Assembly (NCBI RefSeq): GCF_001856665.1 | Contig: NZ_CP017781.1 | Coordinates: forward strand, 2,141,501 to 2,205,500 | Length of the DNA: 64,000 nucleotides | Reading direction: 5' to 3' | Source: Rhodobacter xanthinilyticus | GTDB taxonomy: Bacteria > Pseudomonadota > Alphaproteobacteria > Rhodobacterales > Rhodobacteraceae | In this document: positions 15,656-26,057 of the stretch, in pieces | Layout: each line of letters begins with the position of its first letter | Numbering within the stretch: position 1 is the stretch's first letter | Position numbers and translations under genes: made by a program | Notes under the pieces: model-generated | What the model saw: the letters and a program-made list of their open reading frames with translations, nothing else | Database searches by the model: none | What the model was told of the DNA's origin: nothing

Positions 15656-15859
15656 ATGTTCAAATATAACGTCGGCGGTATCGACCGCGTGCTGCGCATC
15701 GTCCTCGGCCTCGCGCTGATCGCGGGCTTCTTCCTCAACACCGAAGCGACCTACCGCTGGGCCTATCTGATCGGGATCATCCCGCTCTTCACCGGCATCC
15801 TGGGCAGCTGCCCGGCCTATTCGATCTTCGGGATGAACACCTGCCCGATGAAGAAATAA
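15656..15859 (+). CDS. DUF2892 (YgaP-type) small membrane protein
   Basis: A 67-aa protein. MFKYNVGGIDRVLRIVLG opens the domain, followed by two membrane segments (about 14-28 and 33-50) and the conserved cysteine-containing end LGSCPAYSIFGMNTCPMKK. The same domain forms the membrane part of the rhodanese YgaP and is common beside sulfur and thiol genes. The ATG at 15656 follows GGGAGCT. It is transcribed with or just after the Crp/Fnr-type gene and ends 22 bp before a terminator. Two cysteines in the tail suggest thiol chemistry; the role is unknown. Confidence 0.85.
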   Translation: MFKYNVGGIDRVLRIVLGLALIAGFFLNTEATYRWAYLIGIIPLFTGILGSCPAYSIFGMNTCPMKK

Positions 15860-15881
15860 GCGGAGGTTTTCAACCGCTTGG

Positions 15882-15912
15882 ACCGCCCGGGGGAAGCTTC
15901 GGGCGGTTTTTT
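15882..15912 (+). terminator. Terminator after the DUF2892 gene
   Basis: ACCGCCCG and CGGGCGGT flank a 10-nt loop and are followed by a run of T. This is a strong intrinsic terminator. Confidence 0.9.
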
Positions 15913-15947
15913 CTTGGCCCGTGCGGCGGCTGGGGTAAACTGACCCC

Positions 15948-16277
15948 ATGAGCTCCGCCGCACCGCTCCTCCTCGCCCTCCTGACCCTCGCGCCGAGCCT
16001 CGCGCGGGCCGAGGAATGTCGCATCATGCAAAGCACGGGCGACCGGTTTTGCAAACAGGGCAACCGCTGGGTGCTGCAAAACGCCCGCGCCCCCGATTAT
16101 GCGGTGGGCGACCCCTTCCCGGTCTATGATCATTCGATGCTGATGGAACTCGACCGCTACGGGCTCGCGCCCGTCGATGGCCCGTGGCGCTACTACCTCG
16201 TCAATCGCATGATCTATAAGGTTGCGGCCGACAGCCATCTCGTGATCGAGGTGGTGGGCCCCGCGCGCAGCCGTTAG
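15948..16277 (+). CDS. Small secreted protein, function unknown
   Basis: A 109-aa protein with a signal peptide (hydrophobic 5-20, cleavage near ARA/EE, residue 22). The mature part has cysteines at about 24 and 35, and ends with a NRMIYKVAADSHLVIEVVG pattern reminiscent of RcnB-like and other small periplasmic folds. There is a short gap from the preceding terminator, so it has its own promoter. Convergent with uvrA, with repeat R3 filling the gap. No function can be assigned. Confidence 0.7.
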   Translation: MSSAAPLLLALLTLAPSLARAEECRIMQSTGDRFCKQGNRWVLQNARAPDYAVGDPFPVYDHSMLMELDRYGLAPVDGPWRYYLVNRMIYKVAADSHLVIEVVGPARSR

Positions 16278-16283
16278 CCCGGA

Positions 16284-16409
16284 GGGGGCGCTGCCCCCGC
16301 TGCCTTGCGGGCAGCCCCCCGGGATATTTGCACATCATTGAAACGGGGTGTTTTCAACGATGTCGAAATATCCCGGGGGTGAGGGCGAAGCCCGAGGGGG
16401 CAGCGCCCC

Positions 16410-16410
<1 letters not shown>
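16284..16410. repeat. Compound intergenic repeat R3 (complete A1/A1 element)
   Basis: Order: GC hairpin GGGGGCGCTGCCCCC (16284-16298), forward A1 arm GGGATATTT/CATCATTGAAA (16321-16343), 7-nt centre, reverse A1 arm TTTCAACGATG/AAATATCCC (16352-16374), GC hairpin GGGGGCAGCGCCCCC (16396-16410). The whole is a large inverted repeat between convergent genes. Its last base is the first base of the uvrA stop triplet. Confidence 0.88.
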
Positions 16411-19280
<2,870 letters not shown>

Positions 19281-19548
19281 GTCGCACCCCTGAACCCGGT
19301 CACCCGCCCTAGATAGGGGGCGGCGCGCGAGTCTCCAACCGAAATATGCGAACGAAGGCCGAACATCGCGCCGCCCGGCACGGAAAATGCACAAACCGCA
19401 GGCAGGCGCCGCGGCCCGCCCGGCTGATATTCGCCTTTGTGAATATTATTTTCGCGGCGGCGCGGTGCCGGGGCTTGATTTAACCGCCCGATCTGCCAAA
19501 TCAGGCGCAGCAGGGCCGCCTCCGGCCCGCACGGAAAGGGTTTTCGCA

Positions 19549-19914
19549 ATGTTCAACTTCCTTCGGCCTTCGGGCGGCGCGGCGCGGATCAGCGGCAAGG
19601 ATGCGGTGGCGCAGGCGGCGGCGGGCGAGCTCGTCGTGATCGATGTGCGCGACGGCATGGAGCTCAAGGCGAGCGGCAAGGCCAAGGGCGCGCTGCATGT
19701 GCCGCTGGCGGCGATCCGGATGAAATGCGATCCCTCGAGCCCGGAATGCCTCAAGCAGCTCTCGGTCGACAAGCCGGTCGCGCTCTACTGCGCCTCGGGC
19801 GCGCGCAGCGCCGGCGCCGCGCAGATGCTGGCGCAGATGGGCTACAAGACGGTCTACAACCTCGGCGGGCTCTACGACTGGCACGCCGCCGGGGGCGCAA
19901 TCGAGCGGGTCTGA
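19549..19914 (+). CDS. Single-domain rhodanese
   Basis: A 121-aa sulfurtransferase-like protein. The fold begins ISGKDAVAQAAAGELVVIDVRD, and the active loop is CASGARSAGAA with Cys81. The GYKTVYNLGGLYDWHAAGG ending is typical of single-domain rhodaneses. No signal peptide is evident, so it is probably cytosolic. The ATG at 19549 follows GGAAAGGG. It diverges from uvrA across 268 bp and is convergent with an MFS gene via repeat R4. The sulfur donor and acceptor are unknown. Confidence 0.88.
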   Translation: MFNFLRPSGGAARISGKDAVAQAAAGELVVIDVRDGMELKASGKAKGALHVPLAAIRMKCDPSSPECLKQLSVDKPVALYCASGARSAGAAQMLAQMGYKTVYNLGGLYDWHAAGGAIERV

Positions 19915-19918
19915 TCCG

Positions 19919-20050
19919 TTTCAATGATGTAAAAATATCCCGGGGGACTGCCGGAGGCAGGGGGGCAGCGCCTCCGCGCGCTTTCCACAAGCCCCGCGCC
20001 GGGGGCTTCGCGCCCCCGAACCCCCGCGGGATATTTGTGGCAAGATGAAG
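19919..20050. repeat. Compound intergenic repeat R4 (reverse A1, forward A2)
   Basis: A reverse A1 arm (TTTCAATGATG, 3 nt, AAATATCCCGGGGG) at 19919-19946 and a forward A2 arm (CCCCCGCGGGATATTT, 4 nt, GCAAGATGAAG) at 20021-20050 flank two internal GC palindromes. It begins 4 bp after the rhodanese stop and ends 18 bp before the convergent MFS stop. The arms are of different subtype and their orientation is outward. Confidence 0.8.
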
Positions 20051-20068
20051 GGGCTGCGGCCTCTTTTT

Positions 20069-21244
20069 TCATCTCGGGGCGCGCGCGCGGCGGTTGGCTT
20101 GCCACAGATGCATCGCGATGCCGCCAAGGCAGACCGGCAGCACGAAGGCGGTGAGCGCGCCGCGCCCCTGCGCCTCGATCAGCGTCACGAGGATCGGCGT
20201 GCCGAGCGTATTGCCGAGGCTGCCCATCTGCGCGAGCGCCCCGGAGGCGCGGGCGCGGTCCTCGGCGGAGCGGTTGAGTTCGGGCACCGCGGCGAAGCTC
20301 GCGCCTTGCGAGAGGCCGAGGCTGGCCGCCATCGCGCAGGCGGCGAGCACGGCCAGCGGCCCGGTGGCGAAGGCCCACAAAAGCGCCGCCGCCGCCCCCC
20401 CGGCAAAGCCCAGTTGCGCGCAGAGCACCGCGCTCAGCCGGCGGCTGATCTGCACGCCAAGGCTCATCGAGACGAGGATCGACAGGAGCGGCATCAGCGC
20501 GGCGGTCGTGCCTCGGCTCTCGGGGGGCACGAGGCCGGGCGTCACCGTCACGATCGCCACGAAGATCAGCGTGTAGAAGATGAAGCCGAAGGCCGGCGCG
20601 CCGAGCCAGGGGCTGCGGTAGATCTCGAGATGATCGGCCAGTAGCCGCCCGAGCCGCAGGGGCGGCGCCGGCAGCACCACCTCGCGCGGCAAGACCACCG
20701 CGAGCACCGCCGCCGAGACGAGCGTCAGCGCGCCATGCACCGCCCAGAGCGCCTCGGGGCCATGGGCGCGCACCAGCGGCAGGCCGAAGATCGCGACGAT
20801 CGTGAAGGCGAGGCCGAAATAGGTCGACCAGAGCGTCGCCGCCGCCGCCTGATGGCGCGGCCCCGCCGCCCCCGCGATCAAGACCGGCCCCGCGACCACC
20901 ACCGTCAGATGCGCTACCCCCTCGACCACCCGGCTCGCCAGCATCGCCCAGAACGGCAGCCCGAGCGCCTGCACCCCCGAGATCAGCCCGCCCGCGATCA
21001 GCGCCCCGATCATCAGCCGCCGCGCGCCCGCCCGCGCCACCACCAGCCCCGCCGTGGTGCCAAACACGATCCCCATGCCGCCCACGACCGAGACGGTGAG
21101 CCCCAAGAGCGCCCCCTGCCCCGGCCAGCGCGCGCCGAGCTCGGGCAAGATCACCCCGACCTTGGCAAACTGCCCCGCCGCGCAGAGCGCCGCGAACCAC
21201 AGCGCAAAGATCGCGCCCCACCGCGCCTCGGTCTCGTCGCGCAT
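20069..21244 (-). CDS. Major facilitator superfamily transporter
   Basis: A 391-aa polytopic protein with about twelve hydrophobic segments. The loop after TM2 carries the MFS-type pattern near GTTAGLVVARAGARRLMIG, and further small-residue-rich helices (GLISGVQALGLPFW, AAAALLWAFATGPLAVLAACAMAAS) follow. The start at 21244 (MRDETEARWGAIFALWF) is preferred because AGGGGGCG lies upstream; longer forms add non-hydrophobic sequence unlike a transporter N-terminus. Its substrate cannot be told. It shares no operon: the upstream lpdA gene is followed by a terminator. Confidence 0.85.
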   Translation of the reverse strand: MRDETEARWGAIFALWFAALCAAGQFAKVGVILPELGARWPGQGALLGLTVSVVGGMGIVFGTTAGLVVARAGARRLMIGALIAGGLISGVQALGLPFWAMLASRVVEGVAHLTVVVAGPVLIAGAAGPRHQAAAATLWSTYFGLAFTIVAIFGLPLVRAHGPEALWAVHGALTLVSAAVLAVVLPREVVLPAPPLRLGRLLADHLEIYRSPWLGAPAFGFIFYTLIFVAIVTVTPGLVPPESRGTTAALMPLLSILVSMSLGVQISRRLSAVLCAQLGFAGGAAAALLWAFATGPLAVLAACAMAASLGLSQGASFAAVPELNRSAEDRARASGALAQMGSLGNTLGTPILVTLIEAQGRGALTAFVLPVCLGGIAMHLWQANRRARAPR

Positions 21245-21254
21245 CGCGCCCCCT

Positions 21255-21285
21255 GAAACGAAAGGCCCGAGCGCATGCCCGGGCC
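21255..21285 (-). terminator. Candidate terminator of lpdA
   Basis: GGCCCG and CGGGCC with a 10-nt loop, followed on the minus strand by TTTCGTTTC, lie between lpdA and the MFS gene. It is weak but well placed. Confidence 0.5.
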
Positions 21286-21335
21286 CTGATATCTTTGCCT
21301 GCCGCGCCGCGGCGTCAAGCGATTTGACCGAAAGG

Positions 21336-22730
21336 TCAGAAGTGGATCGCCCGCCCATAGGCCGAAAGCACCGATTCATGCATCATCTCGCTCAGCGTCG
21401 GATGCGGGAAGACGGTCTCCATCAGCTCGGCCTCGGTCGTCTCGAGCGTGCGCCCGATCACATAGCCCTGGATCATCTCGGTGACCTCCGCGCCGACCAT
21501 ATGCGCGCCCAGAAGCTCGCCCGTCTTCGCGTCGAACACGGTCTTCACGAGGCCCTCGGGCTCGCCCAGCGCGATCGCCTTGCCGTTGCCGATGAAGGGG
21601 AAGCGGCCGACCTTGACCTCATGGCCCGCGGCCCTCGCCTTCTCCTCGGTCAGCCCGACCGAAGCGACCTGCGGGTGGCAATAGGTGCAGCCCGGGATCG
21701 AGCCCGGCTTGATCGGATGCGGATGCCCGCCCGCGATCAGCTCGGCCACCATCACCCCCTCGTGGCTGGCCTTGTGCGCAAGCCAGGGCGCCCCCGCGAT
21801 ATCGCCGATCGCATAGAGGCCCGGCACGCCGGTGCGGCAGAATTCATCGGTGACGACATGGGTGCGGTCGATCTTCACGCCGAGCCCCTCGAGGCCCAGC
21901 CCCTCGACATTGCCGACGATGCCGACCGCCGAGATCACCGTGTCGAACGCCTCGGTGACGGTCTTGCCGCCCGCCTCGAGATGCGCGGTGACCTTGCCCG
22001 GCGCGCGGTCGAGTTTGACCACCGTGGTCTTCTCGCGGATCTTCATCCCCTGTTTCTCGAACTGCTTTTTCGCAATCGCCGAGATCTCGGCATCCTCCAC
22101 CGGCAGCACCCGGTCCATCACCTCGACCACCGTGGTATCGGCGCCCAAAGTGTTGAAGAAGCTCGCAAATTCAATGCCGATCGCGCCCGAGCCGATGACG
22201 AGGAGCTTCTTCGGCATCCGTTTGGGCGCAAGCGCGTGCTTGTAGGTCCAGACCAGATCGCCATCGGCCTCGAGCCCGGGCAGCGTGCGCGCCCGCGCGC
22301 CGGTGGCGAGCACGATCGCCTTCGCGCTGAGCTCCTCGGTGCCCTTCTCGGTCTTGACCGACACCATCCCCGCCTTCGGCAGCGTGGCCTCGCCCATCAC
22401 CACGGTGACCTTGTTCTTCTTGAGAAGATGGCCGATGCCGCCGGAAAGCTGCTTGGCCACCCCGCGCGAGCGCGCCACCACCGCGTCGAGATCATAGCCG
22501 ATCTGACCCGCCGAGAGGCCGAATTCCTTGGCGCGGTGCATCAGGTGGAACACCTCGGCCGAGCGCAACAGCGCCTTGGTCGGGATACAGCCCCAGTTGA
22601 GGCAGATACCGCCCAGATGTTCGCGCTCCACCACGGCCACCTTGAGCCCGAGTTGTGCGCCCCGGATGGCGGCCACATAGCCACCGGGCCCGGCGCCGAT
22701 CACGATCATGTCGAAGCTGCTGGCGGCCAT
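21336..22730 (-). CDS. lpdA: Dihydrolipoamide dehydrogenase (E3)
   Basis: The FAD disulfide oxidoreductase of 2-oxo acid dehydrogenase and glycine cleavage complexes. The product is 464 aa. The FAD motif is VIGAGPGGYVAA (about 10-21), redox cysteines 43 and 48 are in GGICLNWGCIPTK, and the second nucleotide site GSGAIGIEFA is central. The dimer-interface His-Glu pair is in AHPHPTLSE-like sequence (HPTLSEMMHE) near the C-terminus. No E1 or E2 gene is adjacent, so this may be a shared or extra E3 copy. The ATG follows GGAGAG. Upstream 22750-22775 holds an AAACTAGTTT palindrome and AT-rich sequence suited to a promoter. Confidence 0.97.
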   Translation of the reverse strand: MAASSFDMIVIGAGPGGYVAAIRGAQLGLKVAVVEREHLGGICLNWGCIPTKALLRSAEVFHLMHRAKEFGLSAGQIGYDLDAVVARSRGVAKQLSGGIGHLLKKNKVTVVMGEATLPKAGMVSVKTEKGTEELSAKAIVLATGARARTLPGLEADGDLVWTYKHALAPKRMPKKLLVIGSGAIGIEFASFFNTLGADTTVVEVMDRVLPVEDAEISAIAKKQFEKQGMKIREKTTVVKLDRAPGKVTAHLEAGGKTVTEAFDTVISAVGIVGNVEGLGLEGLGVKIDRTHVVTDEFCRTGVPGLYAIGDIAGAPWLAHKASHEGVMVAELIAGGHPHPIKPGSIPGCTYCHPQVASVGLTEEKARAAGHEVKVGRFPFIGNGKAIALGEPEGLVKTVFDAKTGELLGAHMVGAEVTEMIQGYVIGRTLETTEAELMETVFPHPTLSEMMHESVLSAYGRAIHF

Positions 22731-22800
22731 GGTCTCTCCTCCGTCTGAAAACTAGTTTGGCATTAAACTATTTTTGCCAGCGCAGCAACAGGCCAATGAG

Positions 22801-22832
22801 AAAAGCCCGGGGGTGCCGTCACACCTCCGGGC
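22801..22832 (-). terminator. Terminator of the DUF924 gene
   Basis: On the minus strand GCCCGGAGGTG and CACCCCCGGGC form a stem with one mismatch around TGACGG, followed by TTTTC. Confidence 0.8.
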
Positions 22833-22857
22833 CCGGAGCCTTCCGATCGCAGCGGTC

Positions 22858-23463
22858 TCAGGCGGCGCGCCCGCGCGGGCGTTGCGCCCGCAGCGCCCAG
22901 TCATAGCCGCCCGCCCAGAGAAACGCCGCCTCCTCGTCGGAGCTGTGCCGCCCGACCGCGGCATTGCGCCAGGGGAACCGGCCAAACCGGCGGATCACCA
23001 TGTGGCGCGCGCGCGCATCCTCCTCGGCCGCGCCGCGGATATGTTCGGCGATGAGCGCAAGCCCGCGCTCCTGCGCGCGCAGATCCTCGGCATGGAGGAA
23101 GGGCATGTAGAAGAACAGCCGCACCGCCCCCTCGAGCGGATCCGCCCCGCAGCCCGCGCCGTGGCAGGCATCATCGCCGCGCGCGAGCGCCCGGTCGGCC
23201 ACCCCGCGTGCCACAGGATCGCCGAGAAACGCCTCGCGGGTGCCGCGAAACATCCGCCGCGGGAAAGTGTCGAGGAGCAAGATGAGCGCGAGCCGCCCCG
23301 CGGGGCTCTCCTCCCAGCCCTCGAGCGCCCCCACCCGCGCCTTGCGCCAAAGGCGCTCGAACCGGAGTCGCAGCTCCTGATCAAGGAGGGGATCGGCATC
23401 AAACCAGCGTTCCGGCCCGACCACGTCACGCCAGAACGCGATCACGGAAGTGACCTGTTCCAT
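22858..23463 (-). CDS. DUF924 family protein
   Basis: A 201-aa protein of the DUF924 family (a TPR-like all-helical fold seen in many proteobacteria; biochemical function not established). Family landmarks are FWRDVVGPERWFDADPLLD near the N-terminus, then the LILLLDTFPRRMFRGT segment (the D-x-F/(Q)-R core), FFYMPFLHAEDL, and IRRFGRFPWRNAAVGR at about 165-180. The start at 23463 gives the usual length; longer in-frame starts exist upstream but none has a clear ribosome site. It stands alone between an MFS gene upstream and lpdA downstream. Confidence 0.82.
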   Translation of the reverse strand: MEQVTSVIAFWRDVVGPERWFDADPLLDQELRLRFERLWRKARVGALEGWEESPAGRLALILLLDTFPRRMFRGTREAFLGDPVARGVADRALARGDDACHGAGCGADPLEGAVRLFFYMPFLHAEDLRAQERGLALIAEHIRGAAEEDARARHMVIRRFGRFPWRNAAVGRHSSDEEAAFLWAGGYDWALRAQRPRGRAA

Positions 23464-23625
23464 CAGAGACTTGCCTTCGATTTGTGGACGTGTCGAGACC
23501 ATGACACAAAGCCGCGAGCGGGCAAGAAAAACCGCGACCTGCCCGCCGCGCAACCAATGAAAAAAGGGGTTTGCCCGGTAAATGGGCGGTTATGCGGCGC
23601 ACAAAGCGGCAGCGCGGCGGCAAAT

Positions 23626-23642
23626 ATGCCGCAAAGCGGCAT
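23626..23642. promoter_or_regulatory. Perfect palindrome upstream of the DUF924 gene
   Basis: ATGCCGC-AAA-GCGGCAT lies between the MFS stop (23677) and the DUF924 start (23463), in a region rich in GCGGC repeats. It could be an operator or the MFS 3' hairpin (no T-run). Confidence 0.4.
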
Positions 23643-23676
23643 CCGCGCGCCGCAGCGCGCTCAGCGCGCCCCCGAC

Positions 23677-24927
23677 TCACCCCCCCGCGGGCGGGCCCTC
23701 TTCCTGCGCCGAGCCGAGCGCCGCATCGACCGCCAGCGCGGTCGCCGTGGGCGAGAGCACCGCATAGGCGCCCGTCACCTCCGGCGAGAGCGACGGCCGG
23801 CGCGTCATCCGCCAGGCCGCATAGCCCGCGATCCCGCTCATCAGGAGCGCGAGGAACAGGAAGAAGCCGCCATTGCCCACCGTCTCCATCAGCCAGCCGG
23901 TGATCGGCGGCCCGGCCATCGCGCCGATGCCGTTGACGAACAGAAGCCCCCCCGAGGCCGCCGCCATATCCTCCTTGGAGAGGTAATCGTTGGTATAGGC
24001 CACGAGCAGCGCATAGAGCGGGTTCGCCACCCCCCCGATCACCGCGCCCAAGCCCGCCAGCACCCAGAACCCCGGCGAGAAGACAAAGGCCACCAGCATC
24101 GCCAGCGCCCCCGCGACCGAGACCCCGAGGATCAGCTTGCGCCGGTCCATCCGGTCCGAGGCCCAGCCGATCGGATATTGCGCGACGAGCCCGCCCACAT
24201 AGATCATCGCGACGAAGGTCGAGATCTGCGGCACGGTGAGCCCCGCCCGCGTGCCCCAGACCGAAACCATCCCGAAGAGCGCCGAGAAGGTGCCGCCCAT
24301 CAGGAACATCCCCACCACGCCGAGCGGCGAGGCCCGGAACAGCTTGCCAAAGTTCAACCGTTGAACTTCTGCGAAGGCCGGCGCCGGCGCCACCGAGAGC
24401 AGGATCGGCGTGAAGGCCACCGAGACCAGCACCGAGGGGATCACGAAGAGCAGCCAGCCCGCCGGGTCGGCGGTGTTCATCAGCATCTGCGCCGCGATGA
24501 TGCCGATCATCTGCACGATCATATAGGCCGAGAGCGCCTGACCGCGGGTCTCGTTGGTCGACGAGGCGTTCAGCCAGCTCTCGGCGGTGATATAGACGCC
24601 GGAGAAGGAAAACCCGATCACCACCCGCATCAGCGCCCAGGCGACCCAATGCGGCACCGCGGCGTAAAGGATCAGCACCGCCGAGATCATCGAGCCCAGC
24701 GCCGCGAAAACCCGCACATGGCCCACCCGGCGGATCATCACCGGCGTCATCTGCGAGCCGAACAGGAAGCCGAGGAAATAGCCCGACATCACGATCGACA
24801 TCTCATAGGTGCCGAACTCTTCGATACCGCCGCGGATGCCGAGCAGCGTGCCCTGCATGCCGTTGCCGACCATGAACAACATCACCCCCAGAAGCAGGGG
24901 CCAGGATTGGCGCAGCACGGTCAGCAT
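23677..24927 (-). CDS. MFS transporter (YcaD-like)
   Basis: A 416-aa polytopic protein with about twelve membrane segments. MLTVLRQSWPLLLGVMLFMVGNGMQGTLLGIR forms TM1 and its loop, and GYFLGFLFGSQMTPVMIRRVGHVRVFA gives the TM2-3 loop with the expected basic residues. FSGVYITAESWLNASSTNETRG is the hallmark of the YcaD/sugar-transporter-like subgroup. The start at 24927 follows GAGGAG; it is preferred to one 54 bp upstream. The C-terminal tail of about 40 residues is cytosolic and proline/alanine-rich. It lies 69 bp downstream of queA on the same strand and may be co-transcribed. Substrate unknown. Confidence 0.85.
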   Translation of the reverse strand: MLTVLRQSWPLLLGVMLFMVGNGMQGTLLGIRGGIEEFGTYEMSIVMSGYFLGFLFGSQMTPVMIRRVGHVRVFAALGSMISAVLILYAAVPHWVAWALMRVVIGFSFSGVYITAESWLNASSTNETRGQALSAYMIVQMIGIIAAQMLMNTADPAGWLLFVIPSVLVSVAFTPILLSVAPAPAFAEVQRLNFGKLFRASPLGVVGMFLMGGTFSALFGMVSVWGTRAGLTVPQISTFVAMIYVGGLVAQYPIGWASDRMDRRKLILGVSVAGALAMLVAFVFSPGFWVLAGLGAVIGGVANPLYALLVAYTNDYLSKEDMAAASGGLLFVNGIGAMAGPPITGWLMETVGNGGFFLFLALLMSGIAGYAAWRMTRRPSLSPEVTGAYAVLSPTATALAVDAALGSAQEEGPPAGG

Positions 24928-24996
24928 CGAAAACTCCTCAAGTCGGAGCGCCGCAGATAGCGCGGCGCCTCGGAAAGCCAAGTGTCGCGGGCGACG

Positions 24997-26046
24997 TCAG
25001 GGAATCAAAAGCGACGCATCGCCATAAGAAAAGAAACGATAGCCGTTCCTGACCGCATGGTCATAAATTTTTCGGATCCGCTCCGGCCCCATCAGCGCCG
25101 AGACGAGCATCATCAGCGTCGATTTCGGCAGGTGGAAATTGGTCATCAGCGCATCGGCCACCTTGAAGCGGTAGCCGGGGTAGATGAAGATCTCGGTGGT
25201 GCCGCGGAAGGGCGCGACCCGGCCCGGCTCGGGCGCCGCGCTCTCGATCAGCCGCAAGGCCGTGGTGCCGACCGGGATCACCCGCCCGCCCTCGGCGCGC
25301 GTCGCGTTGATCTCGGCCGCCGCGGCCTCCGAGACCTCGCCCCATTCGGCATGCATCTTGTGGGTCGTCACATCCTCGACCTTGACCGGCAGGAAGGTGC
25401 CCGCGCCCACATGCAGCGTCACCTCAGTGAAGGTGACCCCCTTGGCGGCCAGCGCCTCGAGCAGCTCACGGGTGAAATGCAGCGAGGCCGTCGGCGCCGC
25501 CACCGCGCCCGAATGGCGGGCAAAGACCGTCTGGTAATCGGTCTTGTCGGCCTCATCGGGCGCGCGCAGCGCCGCGATATAGGGCGGCAGCGGCATCGCC
25601 CCCGCCTCTGCCAGCGCCGCGTCGAAATCGCCCCCCGTCAGGTTGAAGGCGATGCGCATCTGGCCCCCGGCGATCGCCTCGACCCGCGCCGAGAGCGCGT
25701 CCGAGAAGCGGATCTCCTCGCCCTCGGCGAGTTTGCGGAGGGGTTTCGCGAGCGCCATCCACGCGCCGCCCGGCGCGGGCTCAAGAAGCGTCACCTCGAT
25801 CCGCGCGACCGCGGTGCCCTGCCCGGTGACCCGCGCCCGCGTGCCCGACAGCCGCGCCGGGATCACCTTGGTATTGTTCAGCACCAGCCGGTCGCCCGGG
25901 CGGAAGAGATCGACCAGATCCGCCACATGCAGATCGCGGATCGTGTCGCCCTCGGCCACCAGCAGTTTCGCCGCCGTGCGCGGGCGCGCGGGCCGGGTCG
26001 CGATCAGCCCCTCCGGCAGATCGAAATCAAAATCGTCGAGTTTCAT
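24997..26046 (-). CDS. queA: S-adenosylmethionine:tRNA ribosyltransferase-isomerase
   Basis: QueA transfers the ribosyl group of SAM to 7-aminomethyl-deazaguanine in tRNA, giving epoxyqueuosine. The product is 349 aa. Family blocks are [19 protein letters not shown] at the start, [19 protein letters not shown] (about 48-66), APTASLHFT, the [11 protein letters not shown] stretch (about 214-224) and the C-terminal [14 protein letters not shown] block. The stop is 69 bp before the MFS gene. The AsmA-like gene ends 11 bp upstream of its start, so queA is probably the second gene of that operon. No other queuosine genes are near. Confidence 0.97.
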   Translation of the reverse strand: MKLDDFDFDLPEGLIATRPARPRTAAKLLVAEGDTIRDLHVADLVDLFRPGDRLVLNNTKVIPARLSGTRARVTGQGTAVARIEVTLLEPAPGGAWMALAKPLRKLAEGEEIRFSDALSARVEAIAGGQMRIAFNLTGGDFDAALAEAGAMPLPPYIAALRAPDEADKTDYQTVFARHSGAVAAPTASLHFTRELLEALAAKGVTFTEVTLHVGAGTFLPVKVEDVTTHKMHAEWGEVSEAAAAEINATRAEGGRVIPVGTTALRLIESAAPEPGRVAPFRGTTEIFIYPGYRFKVADALMTNFHLPKSTLMMLVSALMGPERIRKIYDHAVRNGYRFFSYGDASLLIP

Positions 26047-26057
26047 GGCCTTACCCG

